Assembly: GCA_964595785.1 (NCBI GenBank)
Contig: CAZQRO010000008.1
Span: 1 to 33,646 of the forward strand
Reading direction: 5' to 3'
DNA: 33,646 bases
Source of the DNA: Bovifimicola sp964595785
GTDB taxonomy: Bacteria > Bacillota > Clostridia > Lachnospirales > Lachnospiraceae
Shown: piece after piece, positions 7,751-15,838 of the stretch
Position numbering within the stretch: the first letter of the stretch is position 1
Layout: each line of letters starts with the position of its first letter
The notes under the pieces: model-generated
What the model was told of the DNA's origin: nothing
Databases searched by the model: none
The model's input: only the letters and a program-made list of their open reading frames with translations
Position numbers and translations under genes: made by a program

Positions 7751-8530
7751 ATGACAGACATAATTATTGGATTATTAATACCATTTGCAGGGACTGTACT
7801 TGGTGCCGCCTGTGTATTTTTTATGAAAGACCAGCTTAAGCCTAATATTCAAAAGGCGCTTTTGGGTTTTGCTTCCGGTGTAATGGTGGCTGCTTCTGTC
7901 TGGTCGCTTATTATACCGGCTATCGATATGTCATCTGACATGAAAAAATTGGCATTTATTCCGGCATGTGTGGGACTGGCAGTTGGTATGGCATTTTTAC
8001 TTGCAATGGACAAAATTATTCCGCATTTACATGTTGGCTCTAATGAACCAGAGGGTCTTAAATCTAATTTGAAGAAAACGACAATGTTGGTATTTGCTGT
8101 AACGCTTCATAATATTCCGGAAGGAATGGCTGTAGGTGTGGCATTTGCAGGGTTTGTGTCAGGAGATAAAGCCATATCATTTGCGGGAGCCATAGCACTT
8201 TCAATAGGTATCGCGATTCAGAATTTTCCGGAGGGTGCAATTATTTCTCTTCCTCTTAAATCTGAAGGTAATGGAAAGTTCAAAGCATTTATGTATGGAG
8301 CCTTATCGGGAGCCGTTGAACCAATAGCAGCAGGTATTACGGTAATATTTGCCGATATGTTAACGCCTATTCTTCCCTATGTACTTGCATTTGCAGCAGG
8401 GGCAATGCTGTATGTGGTGGTAGAGGAACTTATTCCGGAGGCATCTGAAGGTGAGCATTCTAATATTGGTACGATTGGATTTGGTATAGGATTCATAGTG
8501 ATGATGGTGTTAGATGTGGCACTGGGGTAG
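7751..8530 (+). CDS. ZIP-family divalent metal transporter (ZupT/GufA-like)
   Basis: A membrane protein of 259 residues with about eight helices, importing zinc or other divalent metals. It has both hallmark metal-site motifs: HNIPEGMAVG in helix 4 and QNFPEGAIIS in helix 5, plus VEELIPEA near the end. A His-containing loop (IIPHLHVGSNEPEG) lies between helices 3 and 4, as in bacterial GufA-type ZIPs. An AAGGAGTG site precedes the ATG. No metal regulator is adjacent. Confidence 0.92.
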   Translation: MTDIIIGLLIPFAGTVLGAACVFFMKDQLKPNIQKALLGFASGVMVAASVWSLIIPAIDMSSDMKKLAFIPACVGLAVGMAFLLAMDKIIPHLHVGSNEPEGLKSNLKKTTMLVFAVTLHNIPEGMAVGVAFAGFVSGDKAISFAGAIALSIGIAIQNFPEGAIISLPLKSEGNGKFKAFMYGALSGAVEPIAAGITVIFADMLTPILPYVLAFAAGAMLYVVVEELIPEASEGEHSNIGTIGFGIGFIVMMVLDVALG

Positions 8531-8586
8531 AGATAGAGATGTGTGAGTTGCGGAAAAACAGATAAAAAGAGAAGGAGGAGAACAAA

Positions 8587-8841
8587 ATGAAAGGTAAAGT
8601 TATTGTAGAACAGGTTGATAAAAAGGGAAATATTATAGAGGATTATGATGAAAGCATTTCTAGAGTAAAATTGTATTCTAATATTAAAAAATATTTTCCT
8701 AATATATGCCAAGACGAAGAAGGAGTAATATGTGGGAAATATGATGGTACAAAGTATGCTATTAGAGTAGAGAACTCCTATGCGAGGAGATATAATTATA
8801 TAAAGAAGATTTTAATAAGTTACTTTTCTATTATGTATTAA
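8587..8841 (+). CDS. Hypothetical protein, 84 aa, possibly a truncated N-terminus
   Basis: I do not recognise the family with confidence. A very strong AGAAGGAGGAG site precedes the ATG, so the start is real. Residues 1-62 look well ordered (KVIVEQVDKKGNIIEDYDES, then DEEGVICGKYDGTKYAIRV). The last 20 residues (SYARRYNYIKKILISYFSIMY) look like out-of-frame sequence, and no terminator follows. The gene may be the 5' end of a longer one that has been cut. It lies in a run of decayed genes. Confidence 0.5.
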   Translation: MKGKVIVEQVDKKGNIIEDYDESISRVKLYSNIKKYFPNICQDEEGVICGKYDGTKYAIRVENSYARRYNYIKKILISYFSIMY

Positions 8842-8999
8842 TGGTTAGACGTACTTATTAATTGTTGATATATATTGTAATATATGAGGCAGCAAAGTGG
8901 CTTAAGCAAGATGAACTCTACAGTGTGAATTGGCTGCTGGCGGACTTGAAGCTGATTTCATCGCTAGTACATCCTTCTAAAAATAATTTTACAGAAATT
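8842..8999 (+). other. Degraded non-coding stretch
   Basis: No gene with a ribosome site starts here. A frame from TTG at 8862 encodes AAKWLKQDELYSVNWLLADL, which looks protein-like, but I cannot assign it. It may be the remnant of a deleted gene. Confidence 0.4.
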
Positions 9000-9823
9000 T
9001 CTAACAAAAGAAAGAATGAGAATATAGATGAGTTTAACAGAAAAAATGATGTTTGGAATGTTTAACAGCCAGATTATTCAAATAGAAGGATTATATTTGC
9101 CCGGCTGGCAGGGAGGATAATGACAGATTACCTTTAATAATGAATGTTCATGGAGGAGGATTTGCAACCGGTGATAAGAAATATAACAGATTTTATGCAT
9201 GTCAATTGGCAGAAATGGGATATAGGGTTGGGGTTCTTAATTACAGGCTGATACCGGAGGTAAATATCAAACAGCAGATTCAGGACATTGCAAGTGGGAT
9301 AAGACATAGTGTGGAAAGTTATGGGAATGGACAAAAGGGTATATATCTTACAGGAGATTCGGCAGGAGCATTTTTAGTAACACTGTTATGTGGAATATGG
9401 CAAAAAAAAGAGTTACAGTTATGTTATGATGTAGAGATACCTGACATATGTATAAGAGCAGCAGGACTTACAGGTACGCCAAATACAATTGACACATTTC
9501 CTAAATTCATGATGCCATTTTACAGGAAAAACCGCTGCTTATTATTAAATGGTTGTGAAGAATTGCAGGATTGTGTATATACTAAAGACATATGGAGTGC
9601 AGAATTTCCACCTGTATTTTTAATGAGTTGTGAAGAGGATTTGTATTACAGAAATGTATGTAATTTTCATAAATGGCTTAATGAAAAAGGAACAGAGAAT
9701 ATACTTAGGAGTTGTGAGAAAAAGGCTGAAGGCAGATTATATCATTGCTTTAATGTAATACAGCCGGAGCTTTTAAACAGCAGAAAAATGAATGAAGCAA
9801 TGATAAAGTGGTTTGATAAATAA
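9000..9823 (+). pseudogene. Alpha/beta hydrolase (acetyl-esterase-like) with a frameshifted N-terminus
   Basis: The main open part (9140-9823) begins inside the protein at NVHGGGF, the oxyanion-hole motif of the hormone-sensitive-lipase group. It retains the nucleophile elbow GDSAG, an EEDLY acid and an LYHCF histidine, so the catalytic triad is complete. The N-terminal part is scattered over three frames. RKNDVWNV then stops at 9063-9065, followed by QPDYS. IEGLYLPG is in the next frame, and REDNDRLPLIM, joined to HGGGF, is in the third. There is no ribosome site at the ATG of 9140. The gene was probably an esterase of about 270 residues, now inactivated by at least two small indels. The left boundary is approximate. 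Confidence 0.7.
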
Positions 9824-9860
9824 AAATTTTTCTGATAAAATTGCATTAACCGTGTTGCAA

Positions 9861-9902
9861 GAAGCGTAAATTCAGGAATAATTGGATTTATGCTTCTTTT
9901 GT
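9861..9902 (+). terminator. Intrinsic terminator after the esterase remnant
   Basis: GAAGCGTAAAT (9861-9871) pairs with ATTTATGCTTC (9886-9896), with one G-U pair, and is followed directly by TTTTG. Confidence 0.8.
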
Positions 9903-9981
9903 TGTGCATATTGGCATGTAAAATATAGTCAGAGAACTTTCCAAATATGGTTTCAACATATAAAATGGAGGTTTATTAGAA

Positions 9982-10683
9982 GTGCAGCAAGAAAAGAAAA
10001 GTAACAAAATGGCAGAAATGCCAGTAAACAGATTAATGCTTGGAATGGGAATTCCGATGATTCTATCTATGGCATTACAGGCGGCGTATAATATTGTTGA
10101 TAGTGCATGTGTATCTAATATGAAAGGGACAGGTGAGGTGGCGTTAAATGCTCTTACACTTGCTTTTCCGGTTCAGATGCTTATGGTGGCAATTGCCATA
10201 GGAACGGGTGTGGGGACAAATGCACTGCTTGCAAAGAGTCTGGGACAGGGAAATAAGGAAAAGGGGAGCAAGGTGGCAGGAAATGGCATATTTCTTGCAG
10301 CGGCAATTTATATTATTTTTATGATATATGGCTTTGTGGGGGTAAGAGGATATATTTCTTCGCAGACAAAGAACGTAGAAATTCGTAATATGGCAGTGGA
10401 TTATCTGACTGTTTGTTGTGTGATTTCAATTGGTATAGTATTTTTCTCAATATTTGAAAAACTGCTTCAGGCGACAGGACGCTCAATCTATTCCGCAATT
10501 GCACAGATTGCAGGAGCATTAGTAAACATTATCTTAGATCCAATTTTAATCTATGGCTTATTAGGATTTAATGCATATGGAGTAAAGGGTGCTGCATATG
10601 CGACTGTAATCGGACAAATTTATTTTTGGAAGGTAAATGTTTATGAAGAAAATAGAATCAAAACGTATGCTTATAGAATATAA
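9982..10683 (+). pseudogene. MATE efflux protein, C-terminal half missing
   Basis: It starts at GTG after a GGAGG site. Residues 1 to about 213 are a good N-terminal half of a MATE exporter: MPVNRLMLGMGIPMILSMAL, the NIVDSACVSN segment, and LQATGRSIYSAIAQIAGAL, up to GVKGAAYATVIGQI. Homology ends at about 10620. The last 20 residues are out-of-frame reading of the MarR ribosome site and start. Complete MATE proteins have 12 helices and about 450 residues; six helices remain. A deletion has joined the middle of this gene to the leader of marR. Confidence 0.82.
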
Positions 10684-11101
10684 TCTGATTTTCAGAGAGA
10701 TGGATGAGGTGTATAGGCAGATTGCGGAGCATTATGGTCTGTCTGAATGTGCATTCTGGATTCTCTATGCTATAAGAGAATCGGACAATAATTACACACA
10801 GAGTGATTTGTGCCGCATATTATCATTGAGTAAACAGACCATTAATTCAGCACTTAAGAAGTTGGAAGAAAATGAATATATAATGCTGCAATGTGATGAG
10901 CGCAATAGAAGAAATAAGAGAATAATATTTACGAAGTCAGGAGAGAAACTGGCAAATAATACAGTTGACAAAGTATTTGAGGTAGAGGAAAAAACATTTT
11001 CATATTTTGAAAATGATGATGCTGAAAAGTATATGGAGTATTTTAGAAAACATTTACGGATTCTGCGGGAAGAAGCAAGAAAGGACATATTGGAAGAGTA
11101 G
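10643..11101 (+). CDS. MarR-family transcriptional regulator
   Basis: A 152-residue winged-helix regulator. I chose the ATG at 10643 because GGAAGG sits nine bases upstream; the ATG at 10637 is too close. The HTH region reads TQSDLCRILSLSKQTINSALKKLEENEYI, followed by the wing CDERNRRNKRIIFTKSGEKL, standard for MarR. It lies between two MATE genes, the usual layout for a repressor controlling exporters of toxic compounds. The regulator looks intact although both exporters are broken, so it may now be an orphan or act elsewhere. Confidence 0.88.
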   Translation: MKKIESKRMLIEYNLIFREMDEVYRQIAEHYGLSECAFWILYAIRESDNNYTQSDLCRILSLSKQTINSALKKLEENEYIMLQCDERNRRNKRIIFTKSGEKLANNTVDKVFEVEEKTFSYFENDDAEKYMEYFRKHLRILREEARKDILEE

Positions 11102-11116
11102 TAGTTAGGAGCAAAA

Positions 11117-11996
11117 ATGGAAATACAATTATCAGAACATTTTACTTATAGAAAATTATTTAAATTCGTAATGCCATCAATTATAATGATGATATTTACA
11201 TCTGTTTATGGGGTAGTGGATGGGATTTTCGTGTCAAATTATGTGGGAAAGACACCATTTGCAGCGGTTAATCTTATTATGCCGTTTTTAATGGCACTTG
11301 GAACTGTAGGCTTTATGCTGGGGACAGGTGGAAGTGCCTATGTATCGGCAGTACTTGGAACAGGTAAAAAGAAGGAGTCAGACAGATATTTTATCATGAT
11401 AGTGCTTGTGGGAATTATGGTTGGAATTGTAATTTCAATTATTGGGTTCATATTTATAAGACCTATAGCAGGTGCTATGGGAGCAAATGAAATTCTTATT
11501 GAGGATTGTGTAACTTACGGTCGAATACTTGTGATATTTATTACACCATTTATATTGCAGAATATTTTTCAGAGTTTTTTTGTAACGGCTGAAAGACCAA
11601 AACTTGGTCTGATGATGACGGTTGTGGCAGGATGCACCAATATATTCTTAGACTGGTTATTTGTGGCAGTATTAGAATGGGGAATAGAAGGAGCTGCCAT
11701 TGCTACCGGAATAAGCCAGATTATAGGAGGGATAATACCATTATTCTATTTCCTTCTTATTAATGGGATTTAACATATTTAGCTCGGGATTTTTTACCGC
11801 ACTTAATAATGGTGCAGTGTCAGCTGCAATTTCATTCTTAAGAACACTACTGTTTCAGGTAGTATCGGTTCTTATTCTGCCTATGATATTTGGATTAAAT
11901 GGAATATGGCTGGCGATTAGTGCAGCAGAAAGTATGGCAATTATTATTACTATAATCTTCTTTGTGAAAAAACGTAAAGAATATAATTATGCGTAG
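11117..11996 (+). pseudogene. MATE efflux protein with a large internal deletion and frameshift
   Basis: A TAGGAGC site precedes the ATG. Residues 1-215 form the N-terminal half of a MATE protein (RKLFKFVMPSIIMMIFTSVYGVVDG; GTGGSAYVSA). The frame then stops at 11771-11773 just after IIPLFYFLLINGI. A second frame, read from 11763, supplies the C-terminal part: GFNIFSSGFFTALNNGAVSA, up to the final FFVKKRKEYNYA. About 150 residues (the second half's first four or so helices) are missing between them, and the parts are out of frame. It is the second exporter in this locus to be damaged. Confidence 0.82.
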
Positions 11997-12146
11997 AAAT
12001 CTGTCTGTGCGAGAAAATGCAATGGTTGTGAAAGTTAAAGAAATGCCTTGAAATATGTATTTTGATACCATAAGTATCATAAAAAATAAATTTGTTTAAA
12101 TTATACATTGATTTATTGAAGATTTATTGTATTATATTCATTATAG

Positions 12147-12173
12147 GATTTAGGCATCAAAACTATTGTTTAG
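12147..12173 (+). repeat. Left terminal inverted repeat
   Basis: 27 bp, perfectly complementary to 12703-12729. Beyond it the match weakens (CGTGATAA against TGTAGTAA). Confidence 0.9.
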
Positions 12174-12189
12174 CGTGATAAATAATTAT

Positions 12190-12410
12190 ACAGAAATAAA
12201 GTATATCTTCTGCTCCGTTGTTCAGGAATAAGATATTCTAAGTATTCCATCTGCATATATTATCAATTTTATGCTACCGTCTCCGAATCTGCCATCCGTG
12301 GCAGTCGGAGACTTTTCCGAACATCGTGTTCGGAAATAGCTTAATATCAAGTGAATACTAAGAATATCTAATTCCTGTACAAAGTCGCAGGCGCCACACT
12401 TTATTTCTGT
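12190..12410. repeat. Long imperfect palindrome with two central hairpins
   Basis: The outer arms ACAGAAATAAAGT (12190-12202) and ACTTTATTTCTGT (12398-12410) are perfect complements. Inner arms around 12225-12248 and 12352-12377 also pair. At the centre are two GC-rich hairpins: GTCTCCGA/TCGGAGAC enclosing CTGCCA/TGGCAG (12279-12312), and TTTCCGAACA/TGTTCGGAAA with a 3-nt loop (12314-12336). RNA or single-stranded DNA from here would fold into one long arm. Confidence 0.85.
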
Positions 12411-12475
12411 ACAATATTTCATTATACTAAACTGCTCGCTAATAATGGTGGTTTCTTGTAAGAATTAGGATTGGC

Positions 12476-12510
12476 AAAAGATGTTTTCAAAATATATTTT
12501 GGCATCTTTT
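12476..12510. repeat. Hairpin within the MITE-like element
   Basis: AAAAGATG (12476-12483) pairs with CATCTTTT (12503-12510), enclosing CAAAAT/ATTTTG. It is followed by TAGAAAAA and is not a classical terminator. Confidence 0.75.
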
Positions 12511-12554
12511 AGAAAAATACTATGCAAGTTTCAGTAGTTATCTTTTCTATAACA

Positions 12555-12658
12555 CTTCGCCATATTTCACAAAAGAATGATGCTTGCATTGCAGAGATAC
12601 TTAGAAAATCTTATTATCATCGCACAGCAAGCGGAATCTTTTGTGAAATATGACGAAG
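12555..12658. repeat. Second long palindrome within the element
   Basis: The arms 12555-12576 and 12637-12658 pair over 22 bp with one mismatch (CTTCGCCATATTTCAC against GTGAAATATGACGAAG), with an inner GCTTGC/GCAAGC pair. The weaker complement continues outward for about 10 bp. Confidence 0.85.
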
Positions 12659-12702
12659 GTATTGCAGAAGACACACCTTAATTCTGCACATCACTTACTA
12701 CA

Positions 12703-12729
12703 CTAAACAATAGTTTTGATGCCTAAATC
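12703..12729 (-). repeat. Right terminal inverted repeat
   Basis: Perfect complement of 12147-12173. It ends only 31 bp before the purC start codon. Confidence 0.9.
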
Positions 12730-12760
12730 ATTATAAAAAACAGAAATGGAGATTACTACA

Positions 12761-13633
12761 ATGAAGGAATTTAAACCTATTAAAGAAGGTAAAGTACGTG
12801 AGGTATATGACAACGGAGAAAGCCTGATTATTGTTGCGACAGACAGAATATCGGCATTTGATGTAATTCTTAAGAACATTGTTCATAAAAAGGGTGCAAT
12901 CCTTACACAGATGTCTAAGTTTTGGTTTGATTTTACTAAAGATATTGTTCCAAACCATATGCTTTCAGTAGATGTTAAAGATATGCCAGAGTTTTTCAGT
13001 AATGAGAAATATGACGGAAACAGCATGATGTGTAAGAAGTTAAATATGCTTCCGATAGAATGTATTGTAAGAGGATATATTACAGGCAGCGGTTGGGAAA
13101 GTTACAAAGAAAATGGTACAGTTTGCGGAATTAAACTTCCTGAAGGTTTAAAGGAATCGGATAAATTACCGGAGCCAATTTACACACCAACAACTAAGGC
13201 AGAACTTGGTGACCATGATGAACATATTACATTTGAAGAAAGTGTAGAGATTCTTGAGAAAATCTATCCAGGAAAAGGTGCAGATTATGCTAAGCAGATT
13301 ATGGATTGCACAATCTCACTTTATAAAAAATGTGCAGAATATGCATTAAGTAAAGGAATTATTATTGCAGATACTAAGTTTGAATTCGGTTTAGATGAGA
13401 ATGGTAATGTGGTTCTTGGTGACGAAATGCTTACACCGGACAGCTCAAGATTCTGGCCATTAGAAGGTTACAAGCCTGGACAGGGACAGCCTTCATTCGA
13501 TAAACAGTATGTAAGAGACTGGTTAAAACAGAATCCTGAAAGTGATTATCATCTTCCGGATGAAGTTGTAGAGAAATCCGTAGATAAATATAAAGAAGCC
13601 TTTGAATTAATTACAGGTAAGAAATTCGAATAG
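12761..13633 (+). CDS. purC: Phosphoribosylaminoimidazole-succinocarboxamide synthase
   Basis: SAICAR synthase joins aspartate to CAIR using ATP in purine synthesis. Motifs seen: KEGKVREVYD near the start, VATDRISAFDVIL, IPIECIVRGY-type sequence (LPIECIVRGYITGSGWESY), IIADTKFEFG, and LGDEMLTPDSSRFW. The product is 290 residues, the longer form (like yeast ADE1) rather than the roughly 240-residue E. coli form. I chose the ATG at 12761, preceded by GGAG nine bases upstream, over the ATG at 12746, which has no site. It is alone, with no other pur gene adjacent. Because the MITE-like element ends 31 bp upstream, the promoter is either inside the element or missing. A strong terminator follows. 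Confidence 0.95.
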   Translation: MKEFKPIKEGKVREVYDNGESLIIVATDRISAFDVILKNIVHKKGAILTQMSKFWFDFTKDIVPNHMLSVDVKDMPEFFSNEKYDGNSMMCKKLNMLPIECIVRGYITGSGWESYKENGTVCGIKLPEGLKESDKLPEPIYTPTTKAELGDHDEHITFEESVEILEKIYPGKGADYAKQIMDCTISLYKKCAEYALSKGIIIADTKFEFGLDENGNVVLGDEMLTPDSSRFWPLEGYKPGQGQPSFDKQYVRDWLKQNPESDYHLPDEVVEKSVDKYKEAFELITGKKFE

Positions 13634-13746
13634 GACATAAATGTTTGAATCTGTAAGATAAATGAAATGGTAAACAAATTCAGAAATTATTGAAAATATT
13701 GACAAACATATATGTGAAAAAGAAAGTTTTGCATTATTATATAATA

Positions 13747-13795
13747 AGCGGCATTAATTGATAAACAATATCAGTTAGTGCTGTTTTATTTTTCT
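13747..13795 (+). terminator. Intrinsic terminator of purC
   Basis: AGCGGCATTAATTGAT (13747-13762) pairs with ATCAGTTAGTGCTGTT (13770-13785), all Watson-Crick or G-U, followed by TTATTTTT. Confidence 0.85.
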
Positions 13796-13871
13796 TGCAG
13801 AAAAATTATCGATGAAATAAGTAAATTGTGGTATTATGTATGTAAAAGTGTCAGGGAAAGGAAATGCAAAA

Positions 13872-14549
13872 ATGCCGACAATACTAATTGTGGAGGATGA
13901 TGAAAATATACGCGAAGAATTAAAGAGTCTTCTGTGTAATTCAGGATATATGGCAGAATATGTGACAGATTATATAAATGCTGCCACACAAATTCTTTTG
14001 TCGAAGCCGGATTTGGTATTATTAGATGTTAATTTACCGAAAATAAGCGGACTAACTATTTGTGACCAGATTAGAAGAGAATCAGATATGCCGATTATTT
14101 TTGTTACCGGTAACAGAACATCAATGGATGAATTAAATTGTATAATGCGTGGCGGAGATGATTATATCAGCAAACCTTATCAGTTCCCTATATTGTTAGC
14201 AAGAATTGCCTCATTATTAAAGCGTACATTAAAAAGCAATAAAGCTGAACAGAATACAACATTTATTTGTAGTGGTGTTGAATTAGATATATCAACGGCA
14301 ATAGTTACAGATGGTCAGAAACGTGTGGAATTAACCAGAAATGAGCTTAAGATACTATTTTATTTATTCAAGAATAAAGGAAAGATAATATCCCGAACGG
14401 AATTGGTGGATTTCTTATGGGATAATGAAGTGTTTATTGACGATAATGCACTAAGTGTAAATATTACGCGAATAAGAAACAAGTTAAAAGAATTAAATAA
14501 AGAGAATCTGATACAGACAAAGAGAGGATTAGGATATTTATGCGATTAA
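13872..14549 (+). CDS. BceR-like OmpR-family response regulator
   Basis: DNA-binding response regulator, 225 residues. The ATG at 13872 gives MPTILIVEDDENIRE, a normal receiver start; upstream residues are not family-like. The receiver has the acidic pair VEDDE, phospho-acceptor in LLDVNLP, Thr in FVTGN and Lys in SKPY. The C-terminal winged helix ends NLIQTKRGLGYLCD. In Firmicutes such regulators pair with intramembrane-sensing kinases and control an adjacent peptide-antibiotic ABC transporter. It overlaps the kinase gene by 10 bp, and the candidate operator at 15731 fits its family. Confidence 0.9.
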   Translation: MPTILIVEDDENIREELKSLLCNSGYMAEYVTDYINAATQILLSKPDLVLLDVNLPKISGLTICDQIRRESDMPIIFVTGNRTSMDELNCIMRGGDDYISKPYQFPILLARIASLLKRTLKSNKAEQNTTFICSGVELDISTAIVTDGQKRVELTRNELKILFYLFKNKGKIISRTELVDFLWDNEVFIDDNALSVNITRIRNKLKELNKENLIQTKRGLGYLCD

Positions 14550-15679
14550 TGGAATATTTGGCAGATAAAATAGTTGTAATACTGATAAATGCAGCTTCTA
14601 TGATGACATTAAGCATATATCTTTTAGCAACAGGCAATTATGTCACAAATATTGAATTAATACTGATTGCATGGCTTTTTATTTTATTGGTATATTTTGG
14701 TATAGATTATGTAATTCGAAAATCATATTTTAAAAGGATAGAAGATTTATTAGAAAAGTTAGATAAGAGATACCTGATTGCAGAAGTAATAGGTGAAGTG
14801 CCGGAATTAGAGGACCGCCTGTATAAAGAGATTCTGAGAAAGTCTAATAAATCCGTAATCGAAGAGATACATAAGTTAAAGCAAGCACAGGCAGAGTATA
14901 AGGAATATATTGAAGGCTGGATTCATGATGTGAAATCGCCGCTTACTGCAATCGAACTTATCTGCGAAAACAATAAAAATGAGTATACAACAAGGATTAA
15001 AGGTGAATTGGGTAAGATTGAAAATCAGGTGGAAAACGTTCTGTATTATGCCAGAATAGAGCAGGTATATAAAGATTATCTAATTCACAGGACAGATCTT
15101 AAGAAAGTAGTAATATCAGCAGTTCAGAAGAATAAATTATATTTTATTCAGAACAAAATGCAGGTAAATGTAGACATGGAGGAGACGATTGTGTCTACAG
15201 ATGAAAAATGGGTGGAATTTCTTTTGAATCAGATGTTTGTAAATGCAATTAAATATAGGAGAAGTTATGAACCACGGGTTAATATAATGGCAAAACGTGG
15301 AGATAAATATGTAGAATTAATAATAGAGGATAATGGAATCGGAATTTCTAAAAAGGATATAAACCGCATTTTTGAAAAAGGATTTACAGGAAGCAACGGA
15401 AGGGAACGATGTCAGATAGGAAGCAACGGAATAGAACAATGTCGTTCAGGCAGTGAAGACGAATATGTTCAGGGTGAGAATGGCACAAGCTATATGACTA
15501 CGGAAATGGGAAAACATAGTGGCGAGAGATATGATGAAGGAAAATCTACAGGAATAGGGCTGTATCTATGTAAGAATCTTTGTGATAAATTAGATGTTGG
15601 AATAAGATGCGAGTCTGAAAAAGGAAGTTATACAAGAATGTATCTTACATTCCCTGACAGCAATCATAATGAGATATAA
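14540..15679 (+). CDS. BceS-like intramembrane-sensing histidine kinase with an enlarged ATP lid
   Basis: Two membrane helices (about 12-31 and 36-57) separated by only a few residues mark an intramembrane-sensing kinase, which senses through its partner transporter. The H-box is EGWIHDVKSPLTA with His129. The catalytic domain has NQMFVNAIKY (N-box, near 230-239), IEDNGIGIS (G1, near 262-270), FEKGFTG (278-284) and STGIGLYL (G2, 336-343). Between the last two motifs there are about 50 residues where BceS-type kinases have about 5. This insert (about 285-335) is hydrophilic and includes a duplicated 10-residue unit, GSNGRERCQI / GSNGIEQCRS, encoded by an imperfect 30-bp tandem repeat near 15391-15450. 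All catalytic motifs remain, so activity is expected. Confidence 0.9.
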   Translation: MRLMEYLADKIVVILINAASMMTLSIYLLATGNYVTNIELILIAWLFILLVYFGIDYVIRKSYFKRIEDLLEKLDKRYLIAEVIGEVPELEDRLYKEILRKSNKSVIEEIHKLKQAQAEYKEYIEGWIHDVKSPLTAIELICENNKNEYTTRIKGELGKIENQVENVLYYARIEQVYKDYLIHRTDLKKVVISAVQKNKLYFIQNKMQVNVDMEETIVSTDEKWVEFLLNQMFVNAIKYRRSYEPRVNIMAKRGDKYVELIIEDNGIGISKKDINRIFEKGFTGSNGRERCQIGSNGIEQCRSGSEDEYVQGENGTSYMTTEMGKHSGERYDEGKSTGIGLYLCKNLCDKLDVGIRCESEKGSYTRMYLTFPDSNHNEI

Positions 15680-15730
15680 TATCTTACAATTTAATGAATT
15701 GAATATAATATATCTCTTTGTCTCGAACAT

Positions 15731-15760
15731 CATAAATCTTACAATTTTGTAAGATTTATG
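15731..15760. promoter_or_regulatory. Perfect 30-bp palindrome, candidate BceR-like operator
   Basis: CATAAATCTTACAA, two T bases, and its exact complement. The core TTACA-ATTT-TGTAA fits the TNACA-N4-TGTAA site that I recall for BceR-type regulators. A half-site-like TCTTACAATTT also occurs at 15682-15692. The palindrome sits 79 bp before the ATPase start, where an activator of the transporter genes would bind. It is not followed by a T-run, so it is not a terminator. Confidence 0.7.
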
Positions 15761-15838
15761 AAATGTAAAGTGATACAAAGGAATCAAAGAAGATAGTAAA
15801 CTCGTTTTATTAGAAAAAGAGAGCGAGGAATGAGGAAT

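Larger units (their letters stand above)
12146..12729. mobile_element. MITE-like non-autonomous element, 584 bp
   Basis: Its ends are 27-bp perfect inverted repeats (12147-12173 and 12703-12729, outer end GATTTAGGCATC). They are flanked by a direct repeat ATTATA at 12140-12145 and 12730-12735, consistent with a target-site duplication. There is no ORF with a ribosome site inside. The interior is two long imperfect palindromes plus a smaller hairpin. This is the structure of a miniature inverted-repeat element moved by a transposase in trans. The transposase family is not evident from the ends. The 11997-12139 stretch to its left holds only a small hairpin (GATAC/GTATC at 12064-12078). Confidence 0.75.

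Noticed and set aside
8862..9065. 67-aa independent gene starting at TTG
   Set aside because: No ribosome site. The end of the frame matches the expected N-terminus of the broken esterase, so part of it belongs to that pseudogene.
12146..12729. Insertion sequence with transposase
   Set aside because: No frame inside encodes a transposase. The only sizeable open stretch, on the minus strand at 12222-12422, runs through the palindrome and has no ribosome site.
15731..15760. Terminator of the kinase gene
   Set aside because: The stem is AT-rich and has no T-run after it, and its core matches a regulator site.
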